From Aquilaria yunnanensis (Eukaryota > Streptophyta > Magnoliopsida > Malvales > Thymelaeaceae), in assembly GCA_039654915.1 (NCBI GenBank), contig CM077594.1, positions 48,189,001 through 48,253,000 of the forward strand: a DNA stretch of 64,000 bases. Direction: 5' to 3'. The translations under genes and the position numbers were made by a program. The notes under the pieces are model-generated. The model had not been told where the DNA came from and ran no database searches. It saw nothing but the letters and a program-made list of their open reading frames with translations. Of the stretch, positions 56,804 through 64,000 are shown in pieces. Within the stretch, counting starts at the first letter, position 1; the number at the start of each line of letters is the position of its first letter.

Positions 56804-57967
56804 CTAAGGGACCCCGACATCATGAGAAGCTCTGTCCCCAGTATCCTTCGGCGTCGGAGGAGGGACAAATGGCAGATTGAGGAGCTCAATCTTCGACTAG
56901 GTCCAGCGAGGTTCCTCGGGGATGTTCAAGGCAGCTAGGAATGAGAGGTCGAGGTCTGGATATTTGGCCAAGACTTGGTGTCGAGCCAGGCAAAACCCAT
57001 CTTGGAAGCCAACCTTGGTTGCCTAGTTAGCCTTGTCCAACTCGACAGACAAGTCTTCCACCTCATTTTGCAAATCGGCAACCTCCTTCTCCAGCTTCTT
57101 CGTCTTCTTTGTCTCCTTCTTCAGGGCCTTGACCTCAGCTTGAAGTTTAGTGTTGTCAGCAAGGGCCTTCACCAGGAGAACGGACTCTTCCTCTTTCTCC
57201 TTTTGATAAGCCTTATTAGCCGAGGTCAGACTAACGACCTTCGCGCCAAGGTCGGACATTTTGTGGGAGAAGTCCTTCAGGAGCTCCTCTTGGCCCTTCA
57301 AGAGTTCCTCCCAGAGTTTGGCAACCTCCTCATTGACTATTCTGCTTAACTCGGTGTTCTTAACAACCGAGTTGGCACAAAAGACCTTGGCCATCTCCAA
57401 GCGATCTTCGGCCCAAGCTCGGACCGAAGACTGTTTTGCTGCCCAAGCTCTGAAATATCCACTATACCCCAAGAGTTGCAAAAAGAGGGGGAGGAAACTT
57501 GGTGAGACTTGCACAAGGAAGGCCAAACACTTAGAAAAAATTGGGAGAAAAAAAATAAAGGGTCTAAAGAGTACCTGGGCAGCATGCTCGGACATCTTTG
57601 CCGTGAGGACATCCTCGTTAACGTACTCTTCGGCAACCGATTTAAAGGAAGCCTGGGTGAGCACACCCCTCACCATCTGGGGAGCCATTTGCTGGCAGTC
57701 TTCGAAGAACAAATTCATGTCCTCCGTGAAAGACCAAAAAGGCTCCCTCAGAACCTTATCCTTCGGGATATGAGAGTCTCGAAGGGCCCGCCTCTAGGGA
57801 TGCTCCACCACCCACGATGAGGCCACCAATTCCTCTGGAAAGTCAAGGCACAAGTACCATTCAGGCATTACCCTTTAGCCATAAAATTAAAAGTGCTAAA
57901 GATGTCTAAGGAACAAACCTGGTGGCACCTCGGCGACATCATCATCGGAGTCCTGTACCTCCTCTAC
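56804..57967 (-). pseudogene. Tat-C antisense gene, 3' exons
   Basis: Minus strand: 57967-57920 matches the end of Tat-A exon 2 (DVAEVPPG), then an intron-like stretch. The next exon runs to CATGCTGCCCAG/GTACTC at 57575 (MNLFFEDCQQMAPQMVRG, KMSEHAAQ). The last exon starts at 57475 (LLGYSGYFRAWAAKQSSVRA) with a coiled coil (SVLLVKALADNTKLQAEVKA, KKTKKLEKEVADL), one TAG near 57023 and the FQDGFCLARHQVLAKYPDL tail, ending at 56804. The acceptor expected at 57477-57476 reads AA where AG is needed. The 5' exons lie beyond Tat-E, outside the window. Confidence 0.72.
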
Positions 57968-58845
57968 TGATAGCCAAAGCCTATCGCCTCTATCTGGCCG
58001 AACTCCCTGCCACAAGAATGGCCAGAAGAGACTGGCGATACCCGAGTGAAAATGGGATCATACACCTCGGGAGATAGCCGAAGAGCTCCGAGCCCGGCAC
58101 GCCAGGAAACTTGAGGATACTACTAGCCCCCCGAGGTTGCAAACAGATCGCCTTCGAAAAAGAGGCACCAGCTATTGCGGGCCGAACATGATCTCCCCGA
58201 AGGCGGAACTCCCTAAAGCTGGGAACCCCCGAACTGGGTGCGTGTTTCCCGAAGAGGCACCGTCCGTACTAAAGGACGACCTCACCCAGGGACGTCGGGA
58301 GTACGGCAGGAGCATTTAAGGAAGCATTTAAGGAAGCCTCTGACACGTCCTTGCATAGACGTCATAAGCCGCCTCAAAAGGTGCTCTAACACGCTGACGC
58401 CATCAGAATCACATCATGGCCCATCTCAGCACAAGGCTCAAGGCAACCTGCTACCAGCTATCTGTCCCCTACGCCCAGAAATTCAAGAAACATCCGACCG
58501 AACACGTGTCGCGATCTGAACGGACTAGGCACTCCTATAAATACCAGGAAATAAATACTTGGCAGAAGGTTGGTTGGCAAAAGGTCTGACTCCCAGACTC
58601 TGAGAAAATCACCAGGCAAGACTCTTCAGCCCCTTTGTGCTATTTCCTCTGCCTTTTTCTCAGCCACCACTGACTTGGGCGTCGGAGGCTCCCCCCCCGT
58701 AAACACATTCCGGGGGCCTCCTAACCCACTTTTTCTGAGCATCTCAGGTACTCTCCCTTGGGTGCACCATCCTCCAGGCGTTCTTCCTCCTAGAAGTCTC
58801 TCCAACAGTCACCATGACTCTAAACGATGAGGCCCATGGCCATCA
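57968..58845 (+). repeat. Tat-E 5' LTR
   Basis: 878 bp, TGATAGCCAAAG to GGCCATCA. CACGTG at 58503-58508 and a TATA box at 58536-58543 (tataaata) mirror the Tat-A LTR. The block ggaggctccccccccg/cgggggcctcctaac near 58685-58725 is a strong inverted repeat. The last 32 bp open the gag frame. Confidence 0.88.
58503..58543 (+). promoter_or_regulatory. Tat-E LTR promoter: G-box and TATA box
   Basis: CACGTG (in gaacacgtgtcgcgatctg) lies 33 bp upstream of tataaata. It is conserved with 30027-30088 although the LTRs differ in many other places. Confidence 0.6.
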
Positions 58846-61800
58846 TTTGGCGCCGTCTGTGGGAACCCGCTCTGAGATTGCTATCGTTGAAACTCGGCAT
58901 TTTAAGGACAAGCGACTCCCGAGGTCTCCATCCGCGCTTGAGACACAACCGGCTGCTGAGCAAACACTCCCAGGGACTTCTGCGTCCGAGGAAGATCGCC
59001 CTCTAGTAATCACTATGAGCTTTATGAGGGAGTTTCAGCGTTCCGTCGTGGCCGAAATGACACAGCAGATCGACCGAAGGTGGTCACAGCAGACACAGGC
59101 CCAAAGACCTCCCTCACCCGCACGCCCTCGGGAGAAAAGTCAGAGGTCGACCCATCGCAGTTCGGGAAGCATAGACCCGCGCGAAGAGTCGTCCACGGAG
59201 AATATACCCCTCAGGAAATGGCCTGTAGGACAAACTGGGTCCAAATGACCGAAAATCTCATGGCGAAGGAGTTCGTCTCCTGAGGTGAGGTCCGTATCCC
59301 CTCAGCGCCGAACTCGTTCCCCGAAGAGGCGCCGACGATCTCCCTTCCCTGAAGAAGGGCCTAGTGCCACCGTGCTTATGGAGAGGATATTAGCACGGCT
59401 AGATAGGGTGGAGAAACAAATGGCCAGAAAACCCGTTTGGGACAGGCTCACGGGAGCCTTCTGTGAAGACCCCGTTCACCCGGACCGTGGCCGAGACAGC
59501 CATGCCAGTGTTAGTGTTGTGCCCAAAAAGCCAATCATGAGATGATTGTATTTTTGCAAATTGAGTCATGATATTTTATTGAGGCATTAATCGAACAATT
59601 TTGTTTGTTGTTTTGTTTCTGCGTAACATAATAAACATAATTGTAACCCTAGAATAATGATATTCTTAAACGTCCCTAGTCTAGTATTATTGTGGAGCGG
59701 GTTGCAATAATACATAATGACTAGCATATGTGGAGACTAATATGAGATATGTAGTCTACATATGGGTACAAGTTGGAGAACTTGTGTACTGGACCGACCC
59801 ACCATGAGAACACTTCATGGATCGTTATATGAGTGTCATAAGTGATTCTCGTAGTGATCATGGTATATGTAGTCCTTCGACCTAAGATCATCAAGGTTCC
59901 CTACATGTGAGTCACATACTTTGATACTTTCCTTCGTTGCTCGTAACTGAGTGAACTTGAAGGAGGTCATTGGGTATGTCACATATCATGCGAAGGGATT
60001 TGTATGATCAAGATGGGATTTGTCCCTCCTATGTAACGGGAGTGATATCTTTGGGCCCCTTGATAGAGTGAGACTTAGAAAATGCATGGCCATGCTCCGA
60101 TGAGTTGATATATGATATCAATGTCGTCAGTTTAAGTTGGTCTACTCGGTAATCAAGAAACCAAAGATTGGGCTATACGAGAGTGACACATTCCATGTCT
60201 CGTGCTTAGTCTTGATATCTTGGACAAAGGGACAATGGCATATATAGGTGATGATCATAAAGGTTTAGTCGATTCACCGACAATCTTGTCACTTGGGTAG
60301 CAATGATGTGTTGCTAGACACCGCTCATTGCTTATGATCATAAATGTGATTTATGATCATTGCCAACATGGCAAGAGCCTATTGGGTCGCACACATAGAG
60401 CTATTTGGATCATTAGAGTGCATGGGCTGATTATTTGGGTTATGGTTTCACTTTAATTTCGTATTAATAATGGGCCAAGGAGTTGAGCCATTATTAAGCC
60501 CGAAATTAAATCCTAATTGGATTAGGGCTTTGAAACCCATTAGGCCTGGAAGTTGAGTCTCACTATAAATACAACTTTTAAGTGAGAAATTCGAAGGTCT
60601 CCTTGCCCTAGCCTCCCAAAAGGACAGCCACACTCTTCTCTTGCAATTCCTTGGAGGACGCAAGCTAGCACTGCGAGCGCAAGAGAAACGCATCTGCCGG
60701 GACGTGGTGGAAGCGTGGTGATCCTGAGAGGCTCGTGTGGATACCATAGAGAGCTTGAACACGTCAACTGTTCAGGTTTTGTGATTCGACTCTACAGTTG
60801 AGTGAGAGATCTCAACCGAAAATTAGGTATGAAATTTTCGAACACCCGGTTTACCCCGTTTCACTTGGATCCTGGAGGGTTTCGGTTAAATTCCGCTGCG
60901 CTGTTTGGCTCCCGAAACCCAACAGCCAGGTGACTTCAGGGTACCTCGGTTGGAGATTTATGATGGCCGTACTGATCCACAGGCCCATCTGACGAAGTAC
61001 AGACGCAACATGATAATGCACGGTGTTGACGACGCTACCATGTGCAAGTGCTTCGAAGTCACCCTCACAGGGCCAGCAACTGCATGGTACAATTCATTGC
61101 CTTCAGGGACCATCACTGAGTTCCAGGAGTTGTCCACGGCCTTCACGCAGCAATTCATTGGGAGTCGACCTACTGCGAAGATACCTGTCCAGATGTTCGA
61201 CATAGAGCAGAGGAACGGAGAAACCATCCGAGACTATGTCGAAAGATTCAATAGGGAAGCTCTTAGCGTCCCCGACTTTCGGCCCGAAGTCTGCATTCTT
61301 GCCATGACACGGGGCCTTCGGCGAGACTCACAGCTGTTCTACGAGTTCTCAAAGGACCCTCTGGAGACCCTCGGAGAATTTTACCGAAGGGCAGAACAGC
61401 ACATGACCGCCGAGGAACTAAGAATGGCTGGGCCGAAGTCCGATCACCACCGCGCCGAAGGATCCAATCAACAAGCTCGGCATCCGACCGAACAGGCAGG
61501 ACGACCTCGGAGGATGCGTGGAAGGAAACCCCAAAGTTTCACACCACTGAGCACTACACGGACCAACATCCTCATGGCGCTGGAAAGGCAAGGGACGCAA
61601 ATTCGGCGACAAAGGGCCATGACCGCCGATAATAAGAAGAATGCAAAGAAGTTCTGCCAGTTTCATCGCGACCACGGTCATGACACCGAAGACTGCTTCC
61701 AGCTGAAGAAGTATATAGAGTCGCTGATAAAGCAGGGCCAACTTCGAAAATACCTGCAGATGCGATCCCCGAAAGGCAGAAAAATGGAGGAAGAAAGGGC

Positions 61801-61921
61801 CGAAGATGAGGACTATGACTCTGACAGGCGGAGAAACCGAATTCCAAAAAGGCGCCTTCCACCTCCGACAGGGGTTATCCAAACAAGCACCACGGGGCTC
61901 CCATCCTCGGAAAGAAATTGA
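58814..61921 (+). pseudogene. Tat-E gag, interrupted by a solo copia LTR
   Basis: ATG at 58814 inside the LTR (MTLNDEAHGHHLAPSVGTR), reading through the primer site. N-terminal part 58814-59508, with TGA at 59246 and 59281. The gag domain resumes after the solo LTR at 60925 (DFRVPRLEIYDGRTDPQAHL, TAWYNSLPSGTITEF, FIGSRPTAKIPVQMFD). The zinc-knuckle-like [20 protein letters not shown] is near 61636. The frame ends at TGA 61919-61921, where Tat-C has AGA. Removing the LTR and one gccag copy would leave the frame unbroken at the insertion point. Confidence 0.9.
59509..60924 (+). mobile_element. Solo copia LTR, TSD gccag
   Basis: 1416 bp, TGTTAGTGTTGTGCCC to CCCAACA, same family as copia-1 and copia-2. 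Perfect 5-bp TSD gccag at 59504-59508 and 60925-60929. No primer site or internal sequence follows, so it is a solo LTR. TATA box near 60567. The minus-strand 104-codon and 75-codon frames inside also occur in other copies of this LTR and are not genes. Confidence 0.97.
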
Positions 61922-61942
61922 AAGGCCAGAGAAATTGCAGTC

Positions 61943-62763
61943 ATGGAATGTCAAAATCTAGCAAAGAAGCTGGCCCGCAAAGATGGATCCACCGTCGTCT
62001 TTCCCCACAACGATCCGCTGCTGATCATGACGAGGATAGGGAACTGGGACGTCAAAAGGGTACTACTTGATGATGGGTCAAATGCGGACGTCCTATTCTC
62101 GCACTTATTGCCTAGGTTGGGCATCTCCAGCAGCGAGCTTAAGCCAGTCACCTCACCAACCTTCGGGGTGGGACCATCCGAACTGCCCGTTCTCGGATGG
62201 ATCGACCTCCCACTGATGATGAGAGCGACTTCGGTAGACGGAGCAGTTGAGTTGTACGCTTCCACAATGGCAAGGTTCATCGTCATGAACGTTCCGTCCT
62301 CGTACAACGCCATCCTTGGAAGGCAGACACAGGGAAACCTGCACATTCGTCCTGATGTGAAGTACTTGACTATCACATTCGCCACCAAGGATGGAGATGC
62401 AGAGATTTTCATAGACCAGGCCGAGGTAAGAAAGGTGTTTGTGAAAGCACGAAAGGCCCCGGCGAGCAACTTCGCACAAACGATGGAGGCAAAGGCGTCA
62501 GAAAAAGGCAAAGAAGAAGATCTTGCAAAAGCGGAAATGGAAACAGCAGAACTTATCCCAGGACAATCTACCCGAATAGGGAAGAGCTTGGCCGAAGGTG
62601 AGAAGGAAAACCTTGTATCTTTTCTGCTAAAAAATAAAGATCTGTTTGCCTACTCGCCGAAAGATATGCCAGGAGTAAACTCTGGCATAATACAGCATAG
62701 CCTCAAAGTAAGCCTGAAAGCAAAACCTGTCCGGCAAAAGAAACGAAGCATCTCAGTCCACAA
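61943..62763 (+). CDS. Tat-E protease and RT N-terminal part, open segment
   Basis: In frame with gag across one TGA at 61919. Protease: NWDVKRVLLDDGSNADVLF (about 62041-62097) with the active-site Asp-Gly-Ser present, PSELPVLGWIDLPLMMRA, then FIVMNVPSSYNAILGRQTQG. The linker (KASEKGKEEDLAKAEMETAE) leads to LIPGQSTRIGKSLAEGEKEN and KDMPGVNSGIIQHSLKV, the N-terminal extension of RT. An extra A near 62764 shifts the frame. Confidence 0.88.
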
Positions 62764-63584
62764 AGAGCAACTTTGTCAAAACCGAGGTCCAGCGTCTGTT
62801 AGACGCCAAAGTCATCAGGGAGGTGAAGTACCCCGAATGGTTAAGCAATGTGGTCATTGCCAAAAAAGAAGGTAGCAGCAAACTCCGGATGTGCATCGAC
62901 TTCAGAAACTTGAACGATGCTTGCCCGAAAGACTTATACCCTCTGCCGCCAATAGATCAACTGGTAGATTCAACTACCGAATATGGGCGCCTAAGTTTCC
63001 TGGACGCCTTCAGTGGCTACCATCAAATAAGGATGGACCCCGAAGATGAAGAAAAAACCGCCTTCATCACCGAGGGAGGAACATACTGTTATGTCAGGAT
63101 GCCCTTCGGGCTAAAAAATGCAGGAGCCACCTACCAAAGGTTGATGAACAAGGTCTTCAAAGACCAAATGGGGAGAAACATGGAGGTGTATGTTGATGAT
63201 ATGATAGTCAAAAGCAAGCTCCCTCACAACCACGTTGCAGATCTAGAGGAAACCTTCCAAAAGCTCAGAGCCTTCGGGATTCGGCTCAATCCTGAAAAGT
63301 GCATCTTCGGAGTAACCTCAGGAAAATTCCTTGGGTACATGGTATCCGAAAGAGGCGTTGACGCTAACCCCGAGAAAATCAAGGCGCTGCTTGAGTTTCG
63401 AACTCCTGCCACACTCAAAGACGTGCAGAGGCTCACCGGAAGAATAACCTCCCTGAGCAGATTCATTGCCAGGTACGGAGATAGGTGTCGACCTTTCTTC
63501 AAAGTCCTCACAAAGGCAGCAAAAATGGAAGGCGACCTCGGAAGGAATGATCACCCTTGGGGTGAAGATTGCCAAAAGGCCTAG
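62764..63584 (+). pseudogene. Tat-E reverse transcriptase
   Basis: After the one-base insertion the RT is open for 250 codons: KYPEWLSNVVIAKKEGSSKL, RMCIDFRNLNDACPKDLY, LSFLDAFSGYHQIRMDPEDE and MPFGLKNAGATYQRLM. The catalytic box is VYVDDMIVKS, then the thumb-connection RLTGRITSLSRFIARYGDR. It ends at TAG 63582-63584, where relatives have a Trp or Gln codon (KAWEEL region). All RT catalytic aspartates are present. Confidence 0.92.
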
Positions 63585-64000
63585 GAAGAACTCAAAGTCT
63601 ACTTGGCTAGCCTGCCGACTCTGCGACAACCTCGGGAGGGAGAACCCCTCGTTTTGTACCTCGCCGTCACGGAGAAAGCTGTAAGCTCGGTCCTCGTGAA
63701 AGAAGAAGGGCCAAAGCAATGGCCAGTCTATTACGTCAGCAAATCCCTGCATGGCGCCGAAGTCAGGTACCCTCTGCTTCAAAAAGCTATATACGCCTTG
63801 GTGCTTGCCGGGAGAAGGCTGCGGCCCTACTTTCAGGCTCACCCCATCATCGTCCGAAGTAGTCTACCGCTACAAGATGTTATGAAGAATGTTGATCATT
63901 CGGGAAGGCTCTCCAAATGGTGCATAGAGCTTGGCGAACACGAAATCATATATGAACCTCGGAAGGCCATAAAAGGTCAAGCACTGGCAGACTTTATCGC
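63585..64000 (+). pseudogene. Tat-E RNase H, runs off the window
   Basis: Read on from the TAG in the same region: LKVYLASLPTLRQPREGEPL, LYLAVTEKAVSSVLVKEEG, VYYVSKSLHGAEVRYPLLQK and VDHSGRLSKWCIELGEHEI. No further stop was noticed up to 64000. The aRNH, integrase and antisense gene of this copy should lie beyond the end. Confidence 0.85.

Larger units (their letters stand above)
30350..57967 (+). mobile_element. Tat-C, Ty3/gypsy Tat lineage, interrupted host of the stack
   Basis: Two parts: 30350-30876 (LTR tail, primer site, gag N-terminus) and 51194-57967 (rest of gag, protease, RT, RNase H, aRNH, integrase, antisense gene). They are joined by caact (30872-30876) and caaat (51194-51198), the slightly diverged TSD of element B. 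Gag codons run on across the gap when compared with Tat-E. The 5' LTR is cut on the left by Tat-A and the antisense gene is cut on the right by Tat-E. It is the oldest insertion that can be traced in the right half. Confidence 0.92.
57968..64000 (+). mobile_element. Tat-E, Ty3/gypsy Tat lineage, right end outside window
   Basis: 5' LTR (57968-58845), primer site, gag, protease and RT, running off the window within RNase H. It is inserted in the antisense gene of Tat-C, with tctac (57963-57967) as the expected left TSD. A solo copia LTR splits its gag. It has the fewest lesions of the Tat copies: protease DDGSNADV and RT YVDDMIVKS are both intact. Confidence 0.93.

Noticed and set aside
1..64000. 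Host protein-coding or RNA genes between the elements
   Set aside because: Every stretch over 300 bp could be placed in an LTR, leader, pol region, spacer or antisense gene of an element. No tRNA, rRNA or unrelated conserved frame was recognised by eye.

Overview
The window is a stack of nested LTR retrotransposons from a flowering-plant genome. The evidence for a plant host is a Ty3/gypsy Tat-lineage family with a second, archaeal-type RNase H, a chromodomain-bearing Tekay/Del-like chromovirus with multi-kilobase LTRs, and a Ty1/copia family primed by initiator Met tRNA. The species cannot be named. No host single-copy gene, rRNA or tRNA gene, or CRISPR array is supported, and almost every base can be assigned to a transposable element.

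Left part (1-14901). Two overlapping Tekay-like LTR 3' parts (1-282 and 283-1252) sit in a 5'-truncated Tat element, Tat-1 (1253-4291). Tat-1 is broken by copia-1a (4292-7170: LTR, primer site and leader only). Next come 129 bp that look like the start of a Tat LTR (7171-7299), then a breakpoint into a 5'-truncated copia, copia-1b (7300-14901).

Middle (14902-30349). A plus-strand Tekay-like LTR ('D', 14902-16771 and 20191-20594) is split by a minus-strand solo LTR of the same family (16772-20190, TSD ccatg). LTR D lies in the gag of Tat-A (20595-30349). Tat-A carries a spliced-looking antisense gene with its own TATA box and ends in a 924-bp 3' LTR.

Right part (30350-64000). Tat-A sits in the 5' LTR of Tat-C (30350-30876, resuming at 51194-57967). 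The gag of Tat-C received a complete chromovirus, B (30877-51193, TSD caact/caaat). B's 5' LTR holds a solo LTR of another family (31110-32699, TSD ttttt). B's 3' LTR holds a complete copia-2 (40302-48565, TSD aggac). The antisense gene of Tat-C received Tat-E (57968 to beyond the window end), whose gag holds a solo copia LTR (59509-60924, TSD gccag).

All polyproteins are disabled by stops, frameshifts or lost catalytic residues, and many of the lesions read as C-to-T or G-to-A changes. Tat-E is the least damaged. The most unusual content is the antisense gene shared by three Tat copies, a 144-bp tandem structure that sets LTR length in the chromovirus family, and an AGCT array with a strict 10-bp period in the solo LTR.
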